Shown: positions 47,143 to 56,782, counted from the stretch's first letter. The stretch is DNA of 64,000 bases from Roseiarcus sp963813555 (GCA_963813555.1 CAWEZX010000008.1:372001-436000); one strand, 5' to 3'. The notes: generated from the sequence alone by a model not told the origin. Numbers and translations are program-made.

Positions 47143-47977
47143 CCACACCGCCGAGGCCTTGGCAAAGGCCGGCCACTTCGTTTGCGCCTCCATGCGCGAC
47201 GTCGCCGGCCGCAACGCCAAGAATGCCGCCGAGATCCGCTGGTGACGGCATCGACCTGTGTGCGGTCGAGCTCGACGTGCAATCCGAGCCCTCGACCAAC
47301 GCCGCGGTCGAGAAGATCGTCGCCGAGAGCGGCCAGATTGACGTCGTGGTCCATAACGCCGGTCGGCCCGGCCGAGGCCTTCGCGTCCGAGCAGTTCGCC
47401 CAACAATGCGACGTCAACGTGCTGGGCACCCAACGGGTCAACCGCGCCGTGCTGCCGCACATGCGCGCCCGGAAGCAGGGCCTCGTGGTGTGGGTCTCCA
47501 GCAGCGGTCTCCAGCAGCAGCATTGCTGGCGGCACGCCGCCCGACCTGTCGCCGTATTTCGCCGCCAAGGCGACGATGGACGCGCTGGCGGTGCAGTACG
47601 CCCGCGAACTCGCGCGTTGGGGCATCGAGACCTCGATCGTGGTTCCTGGCGCCTTTACCAAGGGCACCAACCATTTCGCCAATTCGGGCCGGCCCGCAGA
47701 TGAGGCGCGGGTCGCCGAGTACGAGGCCGGACCTTACAAGGGCTTCGCCGAAGAGGTTCTGAAGGCGTTCGCGGCGATCGTGCCCGATGACGCCGATGTC
47801 TCAGGGGTCGCCAACGCCAGCGTCGAGAACGTCGACATGCCCTTCGGCAAGCGCCCGTTCCGGGTCCACTACGAGGACGGCGCGAATGTCGGCTCCACAG
47901 TCACCGACCGGCTCCGCGCCGAAATGCTCCACAGGGTCGGCCTCTCCGAACTGCTCAAGCCGCGGATCATCCGCTGA
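47143..47977 (+). pseudogene. Short-chain dehydrogenase/reductase pseudogene
   Basis: SDR blocks occur in successive frames: ALAKAGHFVCASMRDVAGR; VELDVQSEPSTNAAVEKIV and VVVHNAG (the NNAG-type motif); QQCDVNVLGTQRVNRAVLPH and GLVVWVSSSG; then the YxxxK part PYFAAKATMDALAVQYAREL and TSIVVPGAFTKGTNHF. Each junction is a plus-one shift; the third is caused by a 13-bp tandem duplication at 47494-47519. The Rossmann GxxxGxG start is absent. Clearly non-functional. Confidence 0.8.
47494..47519. repeat. 13-bp tandem duplication inside the SDR pseudogene
   Basis: GTCTCCAGCAGCG at 47494-47506 is followed at once by GTCTCCAGCAGCA. Removing one unit restores VSSSSIAGGTPPDLSPYFAAK-like reading, so this is a genuine mutation rather than a single-base miscall. 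Confidence 0.7.
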
Positions 47978-48625
47978 CTGCTATCAGCTGGCGCGATCAC
48001 AATTGACTCGCGCTAACTCATACGATGCCTGCTTCACAGAAGGGGACATCGGCGGCGCCATTTACCGATGTCGCAAAACTCCCGCGCCAGCTGATCCCCT
48101 TGTTCACGCGAATGACGGCTTCGGGCGGACGCGAACCTCTCGGCAACTGAGTGGGTGGCCCCGCTGCATTGTGGACACGGAGATTGGGTGTTTCATGATG
48201 CCGCAAGCTGATCGTGTCGGGAGCGAATGTTCGCCCACGAAGTCTGGTCGAACCCACTGCCCTTCGACAGCGACGGTGACGTAATAGCCGGCTGCAATCC
48301 CGCGCGCGACAATGCGCGAACGATGGCGCCGAGGCCCAGAAATGCAATCCTGTCCATTGGTCGATCCTTTCGAAATTTGGGTGGGTGGGGTGGCGAGCCG
48401 GAAGCTTAAACCAAAGTAGATCGGCGCTATTCCAGAGGGAGACCTGCATACTCAACTCAAGGTAAACCACTCGCTCTTGAACTGATGACCCGACTGCCAC
48501 GTCTTGATCGCTGCTTCGTCGTCGTATTTGGCGGAAAGAGGCTCTCTCAGCCTTCGGCTAACGTTTGGTTCTTGATACGGCGCGTGATCCTCGAAAAAAG
48601 CTGGATCGAGAGCGCAAAGTCTGGA
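47978..48625. other. Gene-poor stretch with a possible dehydrogenase start
   Basis: About 650 bases. On the minus strand from 48362 there is MDRIAFLGLGAI, resembling the nucleotide-binding start of a hydroxyacid dehydrogenase, but the following residues do not continue the fold in any frame I can join. Nothing else is recognisable. Confidence 0.35.
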
Positions 48626-49672
48626 TCAATGGGTTGCGAAGGGAGTGAGGCCAGTCAGCGCGCCAACCATTGTGCTGAAGGCATGCACAACAGGATTGGG
48701 ATGGGGATGGGGCTGCTGCGCCGCCACGGGTTGCTCTGACGGGGCCGCCTGCGCCTCGGCCGGGGCTTGCGCGGCCTTGAGCGTCTTTGCTCCCTTCTTG
48801 GTTTTCACAGATGCCCCACGCCGAGGTGGCTCGCTCCTCGTCTCCGCGGCAGCCCCGGGGCCGGCCACCACGTCGGCCTTGGCGACCACGACGTGCGCGG
48901 CAGATTTACTTGAAAGCTTGGTGGGCAAATCGAGTTTAGACGTCGACCGCTCCACAACCCCAGCCGCCTCGATCGCGGCCTTCGGTGCAGGCCTGACGGG
49001 CGGCAATGGCGCATCACTCGAGCGCACCGTCACGCCCGAGTCCGTAGCGGAGGGGGTTGGCATTGCAATCTGCGTCGAATCGGGCGGAAGCGAAACCGTG
49101 GGCACGGGCCTGGATGCAAGAGATTGCGACGCCATAGGCTGAGAGGCCGCGATCGGCGCCGCTACGGCCGGCGTATTGACCGACGCCGCGAGTGGCTTTT
49201 CGGCGGACGCATCGACCGTCGGTTGCGCCGCGCCGATTACTGTCGGCGCCAAGTCCGCCGACTGCGGCGGATTATTGAGCGAGACGTGAGCGTTCAGGTC
49301 GATTGGCTGCTCTTCGGGACTGACCACCTTGCCCTGGGCTGGCTGCGTGATGGCTCTCAGCGTCGCGCCGGCCTCGCTCGAAGTCGCGACGGTCAAATTG
49401 CTTCGGGGCTGCATTGTCGTCGGGCGCTGCGTCGTGGCTATGAAGGGCGGTGCGTTTGGCAGTCCAGGTTCGACTCGTTTGAGCCAGAAGATCGAGCCGA
49501 TCACTGCGGCGCCGGCCAGGACGAGCGCCGAAACCTTAAATCTCCAGGCCACGGCACGTCGTCCCGTCGCCAAATCGGTTCCGTTCGGATCGTTCGAATA
49601 TGAATTGTCGGATTCGGGGGCTCGCGGCGGCTCGACGTCGACGGCTCCCGTCTCACTCGGCTTGCTCGACAA
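48626..49672 (-). CDS. Membrane-anchored Pro/Ala/Ser-rich protein of unknown function, probably 5'-extended
   Basis: 348 residues. A single transmembrane helix (VSALVLAGAAVIGSIFWL, about 47-64) is followed by about 280 residues of low-complexity Pro/Ala/Ser/Thr sequence with basic patches (KTKKGAKTLKAAQ), ending HPHPNPVVHAF. Topology suggests a short cytoplasmic N-terminus and an extended periplasmic part, as in TonB- or FtsN-like linkers, but no known domain ends it. A frame just upstream (to about 50054) encodes QQANAEELLAELVRLVESSEF and joins to this one if one base near 49681 is removed, so the cytoplasmic part is probably longer. No function assigned. Confidence 0.55.
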   Translation of the reverse strand: MSSKPSETGAVDVEPPRAPESDNSYSNDPNGTDLATGRRAVAWRFKVSALVLAGAAVIGSIFWLKRVEPGLPNAPPFIATTQRPTTMQPRSNLTVATSSEAGATLRAITQPAQGKVVSPEEQPIDLNAHVSLNNPPQSADLAPTVIGAAQPTVDASAEKPLAASVNTPAVAAPIAASQPMASQSLASRPVPTVSLPPDSTQIAMPTPSATDSGVTVRSSDAPLPPVRPAPKAAIEAAGVVERSTSKLDLPTKLSSKSAAHVVVAKADVVAGPGAAAETRSEPPRRGASVKTKKGAKTLKAAQAPAEAQAAPSEQPVAAQQPHPHPNPVVHAFSTMVGALTGLTPFATH

Positions 49673-50054
49673 CTCCTCGAAACGGGCGCAGCGACGTCAT
49701 GTCGAGTAGTTGCATCGGCTCCCTGTCCGTCCGGGCGGGCTCCGACACAATCTCGGCGGGCGGCGGCCGACGTTCCGGCGCGAACTCCGAAGATTCGACT
49801 AGTCGCACCAATTCAGCCAGAAGTTCCTCGGCGTTTGCTTGTTGGCTGCCGGGGGCGCGCAACCGGCACCCAACTCCATCAAGATTGCTTTCCTCGAAGC
49901 GCTTTTCGGACGTGCATTGCGTTCGGGCGCACCTCATGCACGCGGTAGGAGGCGAAACCAAGGCCGACCGCCCTCCGCAACGCCCGTCACCATAGCAAGG
50001 CGGCCGCCGCCGAACGGATACTGCACTCCGTGAAGTCTGCCGCGAACGATTCAA

Positions 50055-50359
50055 CGTCGCGAATCGACGTTAAATGGTCATTCCGGGTTCTGTGAGTGCC
50101 GCCGACTCGTGATGCTCGCGTCCCGCGCCCATGACGCGCGAGTAGCGAGGAGGTGAGCAGCGGGGATCACCGCGAAGCGCTGACTCGCTGTTGAGTTCGA
50201 GAAGATTGCGTTTCGTCTCGGTCCAGAACGCATGTGGGGGCCGCGCCACCCCCCCGAGTTCCTATTTGTGGGCCTTGTTCTTCCGTCGACATCGGGCGAG
50301 AGCCGTTGAGATGTCACCGCTGCTTCAAATCTCGCTCGCGTTCGGCATCGCCGCCGAGG
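50055..50359. other. Gene-free spacer
   Basis: 305 bases between the Pro/Ala-rich gene and the acyl-CoA ligase. No gene, RNA or clear terminator seen. Confidence 0.45.
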
Positions 50360-51904
50360 TCAGCACCTTTCCTCGCGTGAAAGAATCTTGGCGCGAATTT
50401 CCTTTTTTAGGACTTTTCCGACCTTCGAACGCGGCAGGTCGGGCCAGATGTCCACTTGCTTCGGCGCCTTGACGCTGCCGATACGGCCCTTGACGAAATG
50501 AATGAGCTCATCGACGTTCAGAGAGCGGCCGGCGTGGGCTTGAACGACGGCGGCGACTCTCTCACCCCACTTCGCGTCCGGTAGGCCAAAGACGGCGCTG
50601 TCCATCACGTCCGGGTGCTGCAGCAGCGCCTGTTCGACTTCGATCGAATAGACATTGAAGCCGCCGCTGATGATCATGTCCTTGGCCCGGTCGACGATGG
50701 TGAGAAAGTTTTCTTGGTCGAGATAGCCGATGTCGCCGGTGTGATGCCAGCCGAACCGGGTGACCTCGGCGGTCGCCTCGGGGTTCTTGTAATAGCCCTC
50801 CATCACGAGCGATCCGCGCACCACGATCTCGCCGCGATCCCCAGGCGGCAGAAGGCGCCCGTCGTCGCCCATCACCGCGAGCTGCGTTAATGGCGTCGGC
50901 CTTCCCGCCGAAGCCAGACGCTGACGCGCGATGGTTCCGTCGGGATTGAAGTGATCGCGCGGGGCCATGGTCGAGATCATCATCGGCGCCTCGGTCTGGC
51001 CGAACAATTGCGCCATCACGGGCCCGATCTTCTCGATCGCCTCTTCCAGCCGTGTGACGGATATCGGCGCCGCGCCGTACCAGAAGCATTGCAGCGAGCT
51101 TCGGTCGGTTGCGGCGAGCTTCGGATTCTCGAGGAGCATATAGATCAGGGTTGGCGGCAGGAACGTGTGGGTGACGCGGCGGCGCTCGATCAGGTCGAGA
51201 AACTCGGTGAGATCCGCTTTCGGCATAATGACGATCCGGCCCCTGAGCGCCAGGATCGGAAAACACAAGACCCCGGCCGCGTGGGTGAGCGGCGCCAAGG
51301 CGAGATAGACCGGGCGGCCTTCGAACGGATAGCTCATCAGCGTGAGCGCGGACATCGTCTCCAGATTGCGCCCGGAAAGCATGACGCCTTTGGGTTGGCC
51401 GGTGGTGCCGCCCGTGCCCGCGATCATCGCGATGTCGTCCGCGGCCGCGATCTCGAACGGCTCATCGCCGACGCCATCGAGCCAATCATCCAGCGCCGGC
51501 GCGAAGGGCATCGGCTTGTCGAGGCAGACAAGGAGAGAAAGCTTGGGCAGGTCGGCGCGCATCTGCCCAACGAGCGGCGCGTAAGCGCTATGGAAGATCA
51601 GGCTCGTGCAGTCGAAAGCGTCGAGGATGAAGCGGTTTTCGGCCGCCTCATTGCGGGGATTGATCGGACACCAGACGGCGCCGGCGCGTGAGATGCCGAA
51701 GACGCAGGCAAAGGCGACGGGATCGTTGCTCGAGAGGATCGCCACTTTGTCGCCAGGCTTGACGCCGGCACGCTGAAGCGCGCGGGCGACGCGCCAGGTG
51801 ACGCGTTGCACCTCGAGGTAGGACATATCCCTTTCGCCCATGGTCAGGCAGGGGGCGTCCTCCCCAAGCGCGGCGCCTTTGTCGAGATAGTCAATCAACC
51901 GCAT
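50360..51904 (-). CDS. Acyl-CoA synthetase (AMP-dependent ligase)
   Basis: 514 residues from ATG 51904. ANL-superfamily motifs: GTGGTTGQPKGVMLS (phosphate loop), LFGQTEAP, WHHTGDIGYLD, KDMIISGGFNVYSIEVE, and RSKVGKVLKKE with the adenylation lysine. The two-step reaction makes acyl-adenylate then acyl-CoA. The acid is unknown: long-chain or aromatic acids both fit. It is the last gene of a three-gene minus-strand set with a reductase-like gene and an SDR, 61 bases after the former. Confidence 0.88.
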   Translation of the reverse strand: MRLIDYLDKGAALGEDAPCLTMGERDMSYLEVQRVTWRVARALQRAGVKPGDKVAILSSNDPVAFACVFGISRAGAVWCPINPRNEAAENRFILDAFDCTSLIFHSAYAPLVGQMRADLPKLSLLVCLDKPMPFAPALDDWLDGVGDEPFEIAAADDIAMIAGTGGTTGQPKGVMLSGRNLETMSALTLMSYPFEGRPVYLALAPLTHAAGVLCFPILALRGRIVIMPKADLTEFLDLIERRRVTHTFLPPTLIYMLLENPKLAATDRSSLQCFWYGAAPISVTRLEEAIEKIGPVMAQLFGQTEAPMMISTMAPRDHFNPDGTIARQRLASAGRPTPLTQLAVMGDDGRLLPPGDRGEIVVRGSLVMEGYYKNPEATAEVTRFGWHHTGDIGYLDQENFLTIVDRAKDMIISGGFNVYSIEVEQALLQHPDVMDSAVFGLPDAKWGERVAAVVQAHAGRSLNVDELIHFVKGRIGSVKAPKQVDIWPDLPRSKVGKVLKKEIRAKILSREERC

Positions 51905-51965
51905 CGCGCACTCCACACGTAGACCTCCAGGACGGCCAATGCGCCGTCCCAGCGCTGCATTCGCT

Positions 51966-53087
51966 CAGTGATACGCGGTGACCATCGGCTCCATGACGAG
52001 TCCGAAGCTCTTGAGGACGCCGAGCAGGTCACGATGTCCAAAGGCCTGGCAAGCCGAGGCAAAGCCCGCCTTCTTTGGCGGCGACTGCAGCAGGGAATAG
52101 GCGGCATGAGCCTGCAGAAGGCCGGTCTGCTTATAGTTGCTGACGCCGTGGATCACGCAATGCACGCGCGCCAGCGGGCCCGAGCCATAGACCGAGTTCG
52201 AGCGAAATGTTGACGCGCGGATTCTCGCGCGGCGGCATCCCGGCTTGAATCGAAGCCGCGATATTGGCGAGCGCGGCCTGCTGCTGGTCGGGAGCCAGCG
52301 GCTTGATCTGCTCCTCGAACATCTTTTGCGTCGCCACGAAGCCCTCCATGACTTCGCGCGCGAAGACCCCGCCCAGCGCCTTGCAATTGGCGACCCTCGG
52401 ATCGTCCTTGAACCACACGGGGTGGGAGGTGCCGGCCCACGGCGTCACCAGCGCGTGGGCGTGCTGGCCAGGGACGTTGACGTCGAAATGGGTGTTTTGC
52501 GCCCATTCGACGAACTTATTCTGCTCCAGATAGTACCATCTGGCCTGCAGGATCGCGAAGATCGTCTGTGTGGAGGCGTAAGTGGGAAAACCCTTCCACA
52601 GCACGAGGATGTCGAGCGTGTCGACGCCCGGCGTCTCCAGGCAAATATTCGCGGCGATTTCGCCTGTTGTGTACATTTGCGCGATGCCGGGCGAGAGCAG
52701 CAGTCCTTTGGCTGCGAACTTCTGACCCCAGCGGGTTTTCGCGTCGAGCACCCAATCCTGTTCGCCCGTGGTGTCGGTGTAGTGGCATCCCGCGGCAAGG
52801 CACGCCTCGGCGACCTCAGGACCGTATTTGCTGAACGGGCCGACCATGTTGCTGACGACTTTGGCGCCGTCGAACAATCCGGCAAGGGCCTTGACGCTGT
52901 GTTCCACCTCGGCGACTTGGTAGTCGGCGGTTTCAATCCCTGGGATTTTGTCCATCACCGCCTGGGTCCGCGCACGATCGCGGCCGGCGGCGATGAACGG
53001 CACGTGCAACTCGCGCAAATATTCGCAGACGAGCCGGCCCGTGTAGCCGGACGCGCCATAGACGATAACGGGCTTTTTGTCGGTCAT
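51966..53087 (-). CDS. Saccharopine-dehydrogenase-like NAD(P)-binding protein, one frame shift
   Basis: About 373 residues once joined. The N-terminal Rossmann segment VIVYGASGYTGRLVCEYL (GxxGxxG) and the block VVSNMVGPFSKYGPEVAEACL, then CHYTDTTGEQDW, match the trans-acting enoyl reductase/saccharopine-dehydrogenase NADP-binding group. At about 52192 one extra base diverts the frame; the expected reading YGSGPLARVHCVIHG then runs to a natural end LVMEPMVTAYH at 51966. The reaction is unknown. It is co-oriented with the ligase downstream and the SDR upstream (51 bases). Confidence 0.78.
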
Positions 53088-53138
53088 GATTTCGTTTCCT
53101 CCGCTTGTTCCTTCTTCGGCCTGCCCCTGGGCTCGCGC

Positions 53139-53942
53139 CTACATTCCCATGCCCCCATCGACCGGAAGCCCGGCGCCGGTGATGAATCGGGCCGCATCCG
53201 AAGCGAGGAACACGACGCCGTCCGCCATGTCCGCGACCTCGCCGAGCCGGGCGAGAGGGGTCAGCCCGATGACGCCGCCGATTGCGGCTTCCACGCTTGG
53301 GGCGAGCCCGGCGGCCACCATGTCGTTGGCCAGTTGTACGCCCATGTCGGTCGCAACGAGGCCCGGATAGAGGCAATTGACGCGGACGCCATAGCCGAGC
53401 TTGCCCGACTCCATCGCTCCGACCCGGGTCAGCCGGTCGACGCCCGACTTGGTCGCGGAATAGCCAGCGATCCCCGGAAACGCGATGGTCGCCGCCACGG
53501 AGGCGACGTTGACGACCGCGCCGCCTTTGCCGGCGAGCCCGTCCGGTTTCATGGTGCGGAACGCATGCTTCATGCCGAGGGCCGCGCCGACGACATTGAC
53601 GTCCCACATGCGACGCAGATCCTTCGCTTCGACGTTGATGACCAGCGACGTGATTTCGACCCCTGCGTTGTTCACGAGGATGTCGAAGCCGCCCAATTGG
53701 GCGATCGTGGCCGAAACCGCTGCCTGCCAGCTCGCCTCGTCGGTGACGTCGAGGGTCACGAAGGCGGCCTTGGCGCCGCCGGCCGCGATCGCCTTGGCGG
53801 TTTCCCCGCCAACGTCAGTCAACACGTCGCCAATCATCACCGCGGCGCCGGCCTTGGAGAGGGCCGCCGCCATGCCCGCGCCGAGGCCGCGAGCGCCGCC
53901 AGTCACCAGCGCCTTTCGGCCGGCCAGGTCGAATTTGCTCAT
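53139..53942 (-). CDS. Short-chain dehydrogenase/reductase
   Basis: 267 residues, classical SDR. LVTGGARGLGAGMA is the cofactor loop (TGxxxGxG), ILVNNAGVE the structural motif, VASVAATIAFPGIAGYSATK the Ser...YxxxK catalytic set, and NCLYPGLVATDM the post-catalytic PG motif. An acidic residue after the second beta strand suggests NAD preference. It is the first gene of the minus-strand catabolic set. A GGAGG ribosome-binding site lies just upstream of the ATG. Confidence 0.92.
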   Translation of the reverse strand: MSKFDLAGRKALVTGGARGLGAGMAAALSKAGAAVMIGDVLTDVGGETAKAIAAGGAKAAFVTLDVTDEASWQAAVSATIAQLGGFDILVNNAGVEITSLVINVEAKDLRRMWDVNVVGAALGMKHAFRTMKPDGLAGKGGAVVNVASVAATIAFPGIAGYSATKSGVDRLTRVGAMESGKLGYGVRVNCLYPGLVATDMGVQLANDMVAAGLAPSVEAAIGGVIGLTPLARLGEVADMADGVVFLASDAARFITGAGLPVDGGMGM

Positions 53943-54150
53943 TGAACGATTCCTCCAGGATTAAATTATGCAACCGCGGCCGGGTCGCTCTTCGCGAAAT
54001 GGTCGGCCGTCTTCGTCATGTCGGAGGAGCCGCGAGCGCCAATGGGTCGCCAATATCGCCAAGGCAGCGCAGCGAATTGATGCTGTCCCCATGGCTTCCT
54101 CCCTGTCGCAATCGGCCCTCTTGCGGGGCTTGCTCAGGGGATGAAATATT

Positions 54151-54178
54151 TTGACAAGTGTCAAGCTTTTCTTATACG
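54151..54178 (+). promoter_or_regulatory. Palindromic operator overlapping a candidate promoter
   Basis: TTGACAAGTGTCAA (54151-54164) is a perfect 6+2+6 palindrome. Its first half is also a consensus -35 hexamer (TTGACA), with TATACG 16 bases later as -10, pointing toward the permease. A flanking TTTTGAC...GTCAAAA pair (about 54149-54188) extends the symmetry. A plausible site for the TetR regulator encoded at 56129. Confidence 0.5.
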
Positions 54179-54224
54179 GTCGTCAAAATAATTCATGGAG
54201 TTCGCCAACTTCCGCTCGTCATGC

Positions 54225-54258
54225 ACTCGTCCACAGGGGGAACTCGTCCACAGGGGGA
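54225..54258. repeat. 17-bp perfect tandem repeat
   Basis: ACTCGTCCACAGGGGGA occurs twice head to tail (54225-54241, 54242-54258) in the divergent region between the SDR and the permease. Confidence 0.75.
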
Positions 54259-54321
54259 AGAGGATGCTGCGTTCGTGGCAATGAGCTCATAGGCAGCGAT
54301 CCCGATCTCGTTTGATCGCCC

Positions 54322-54395
54322 CTGTCCCCGTGCTACCCGAAGGGATCTTGGTTAGGCCATTCACCGAAGGCCAGGTTGGTGGTGATGATCACCGA
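54322..54395 (-). pseudogene. Remnant of an IS21 IstB helper ATPase
   Basis: On the minus strand about 20 codons read SVIITTNLAFGEWPNQ, closely resembling the conserved VTTNLxFGEW segment near the IstB C-terminus, then a stop. Only this scrap remains, in the leader of the permease. Confidence 0.5.
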
Positions 54396-54476
54396 AGTGC
54401 TAGCTTGTCAACGTTTGTTGACCAGCGCAGAGTGGGCTTAGCAACGAACAACAGCTGCGAAGGGAGAGTCTCGGTC

Positions 54477-56102
54477 ATGTCAACTTCATCTGAAGCGGCG
54501 ACAGGGACGGGCCTTCGTCGCGACGCGGGCATCATCGGTCTGCTTTTTGCGAGCACAACCAGCATGATCGGCTCCGGCTGGTTGTTTGGCGCGCTTCATG
54601 CTTCGAAGATCGCCGGGCCGCTCAGCTTGTTGAGTTGGATCCTCGGCGCCATCATTATCATGCTCATAGCCCTCTGCTTTGCAGAGCTCGCCTCCCTGTT
54701 TCCCCGCGCAGGCGCGCTCGTTCATATGAGCCATGCGAGCCACGGCGAAGGCCTGGGGCGGGTCTGGGGCTGGATGCTGTTTCTCTCCTATGTCGCCGTG
54801 CCCTCCGTCGAAGCGGAAAGCATTGTGACCTACGCCAACAACCTTTACCCCCATCTCGTCGGCAACGAGGGCGTATTGACGGCGACCGGCTTCGTTGCCT
54901 GCGCAGTCTTGGTCGGTATCCTGGCGCTGCTGAATCTTCTGGCCATTCGTTGGCTTCTGGCCGTCAACAATACCGTTACCTGGTGGAAGATCGCGGTGCC
55001 GCTCTTGACGGCAATCATCCTCATCGTCGCCGGTGCTCATCAGGTTGGGCCGCTCTGGACCGGAGGCACAAGCGTCTGGACCGCCGCATCAAGCAGCTAC
55101 GATCCCGACGGCGTCTTCATCGCCCTTCCTGCCGCGGGGATTGTGTTCAGCTTTCTCGGCTTTCGAACCGCGATCGACCTCGGTGGGGAAAGCGCCAATC
55201 CCGGCCGCAACATTCCGCTGGCGGTGATCGGCGCCGTGTTGCTTTCGGCGTTCGTCTACATCCTCCTGCAACTCGGCTTCCTGAACTCCGTGAAGCCAGA
55301 GGATATCGCCAAGGGTTGGGGGCAACTCAGCTTCCCCGGCGTGAAAGGGCCCTTCGCCGGCCTCGCCATGGTGCTCGGCTTCGGCTGGCTGGCGACCCTG
55401 CTCTACATCGATGCAGCCATCTCGCCGGCCGGCACCGGCCTGATCTATGTGACGGGTGGCTCACGAATCCTTTTCGCCAACGGCGAAATGAAAGCCGGCC
55501 CGCGCGTGCTGACCAGGCTCAACAGCGGACAGGTGCCCTGGGTTTCGGTGGCGGTCATGTGGGTCGTGGGGGTGATCTTCCTTCTGCCCTTCCCGGCCTG
55601 GCAGAAGATGGTCGACTACATCAGCGACATCACCGCGCTCACGTATGGTCTCGGACCGATCGTGCTGCTGATCCTGCGCCGTGATCATCCAGATCTGCAG
55701 CGCCCGTTCCGCCTGGTCGCGGCGAGCATCGTCGCCCCGATCGCGTTCATCTGCTGCAACCTGATCATTCTGTGGAGCGGCTTTGCCACTGTGACTTGGA
55801 TGTTTGCGATCGTTCTGATCATCTTCCTCCTCTATTTGGCCTACTTCTACCTGGTCGCGCATGAGCAAAGCGCCAACTTCGGTTGGGACAACATATGGTG
55901 GCTCGGCGCCTGGTTCGGCGGCATGTGGATCGTGTCGGCGCTGAGCGGTCACGATCTCGGCGGCGACGGCGTTCTCGGCTTCTGGCCAGCCGTCATCGTG
56001 ACCGCCGCCTGGAGCCTCGTCGTGATCGAACTGGCCAAGCGCTCGTCACTTCCCGTCGAGGAGACGGGCAGAATCCTGATCCAAATCGAACGTACGACGT
56101 GA
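54477..56102 (+). CDS. APC-superfamily amino acid permease
   Basis: 541 residues from ATG 54477, preceded by a GGGAGAG ribosome-binding site. The start IIGLLFASTTSMIGSGWLFG is the APC unwound helix 1 with the GSGW binding segment. Twelve or more transmembrane helices follow, including helix 6 with LGFRTAIDLGGESANPGR, a strongly conserved block of the family. Such permeases import amino acids or related organic acids with protons. It is divergent from the ligase/reductase/SDR set and 26 bases upstream of the TetR gene, so it may supply that pathway's substrate. Confidence 0.88.
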   Translation: MSTSSEAATGTGLRRDAGIIGLLFASTTSMIGSGWLFGALHASKIAGPLSLLSWILGAIIIMLIALCFAELASLFPRAGALVHMSHASHGEGLGRVWGWMLFLSYVAVPSVEAESIVTYANNLYPHLVGNEGVLTATGFVACAVLVGILALLNLLAIRWLLAVNNTVTWWKIAVPLLTAIILIVAGAHQVGPLWTGGTSVWTAASSSYDPDGVFIALPAAGIVFSFLGFRTAIDLGGESANPGRNIPLAVIGAVLLSAFVYILLQLGFLNSVKPEDIAKGWGQLSFPGVKGPFAGLAMVLGFGWLATLLYIDAAISPAGTGLIYVTGGSRILFANGEMKAGPRVLTRLNSGQVPWVSVAVMWVVGVIFLLPFPAWQKMVDYISDITALTYGLGPIVLLILRRDHPDLQRPFRLVAASIVAPIAFICCNLIILWSGFATVTWMFAIVLIIFLLYLAYFYLVAHEQSANFGWDNIWWLGAWFGGMWIVSALSGHDLGGDGVLGFWPAVIVTAAWSLVVIELAKRSSLPVEETGRILIQIERTT

Positions 56103-56128
56103 TCCGCTCTTAGGCGTTTCATGGCAAG

Positions 56129-56782
56129 GTGGGAGCAAATTTGCAGAAGGTGACGAGACTCGACAGGATTCCGCGTCAGCGGGCGGAGAAGTTTGCCGAG
56201 CGCCGCGCGGAGCTCGCCGAGGCGGCCCTGAAGACCCTTTCGGAATTGGGCTACGCCCGCACCAGCCTGCGCGAGATTGCGCAGAATTCCGAGTTCACGC
56301 ATGGGGTTCTGCATTATTATTTTCGTGACAAGGTCGATCTGATCCTTTGCAGCGTGCGCCAATACAAGGCGCGATGCGTGACCCGTTACGATCGGGCCAC
56401 CGCCGACGCGAAGACGCACGAAGACTTGATGACGGGCTTTCTTGCAGCCCTCGCGCAGACGATGCGAGACGAAGCGCATATGCATCGGCTCTGGTACGAT
56501 ATTCGCTCGCAGACCCTGTTTGAGACGGCGTTCCGCGCAGATGTCGCCGAACTCGACAAGAGCCTCGAGGACATGATCTGGCGCATCATGCGCCGGTTCG
56601 CCGAATTGACCGGCGAACCGCAGTCGATGCCGCCCTCGGCGATCTACGCGATGATCGACGGGCTGTTTCAGCAGTGCCTTCTCAAGCACATATCCGGCGA
56701 TCCGCACGCAATCGATCAGCTGCAGGCCGACGTCAGGCTGGTGGTTTCGAAGATCACGAGTTCCTCGGCGCCGCCGGCTTGA
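56129..56782 (+). CDS. TetR-family transcriptional regulator
   Basis: 217 residues, possibly fewer. The N-terminal helix-turn-helix is clear: RRAELAEAALKTLSELGYARTSLREIAQNSEFTHGVLHYYFRDKVDLI (seen as ELGYARTSLREIA and GVLHYYFRDK). The C-terminal ligand domain resembles the BetI-type group (MHRLWYDIRSQTLF). The start is uncertain: GTG 56129 is in the frame given, but GTG 56150 would also give a normal HTH start. Likely co-transcribed with the permease and a candidate for binding the 54151 palindrome. Confidence 0.85.
   Translation: MGANLQKVTRLDRIPRQRAEKFAERRAELAEAALKTLSELGYARTSLREIAQNSEFTHGVLHYYFRDKVDLILCSVRQYKARCVTRYDRATADAKTHEDLMTGFLAALAQTMRDEAHMHRLWYDIRSQTLFETAFRADVAELDKSLEDMIWRIMRRFAELTGEPQSMPPSAIYAMIDGLFQQCLLKHISGDPHAIDQLQADVRLVVSKITSSSAPPA

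Noticed and set aside
48300..48362. 3-hydroxyisobutyrate dehydrogenase gene start
   Set aside because: Only about twelve residues resemble the family and the continuation does not match in any frame.
52245..53945. A 566-residue plus-strand open frame
   Set aside because: Antisense to the reductase-like gene and the SDR, both of which have complete catalytic motifs.
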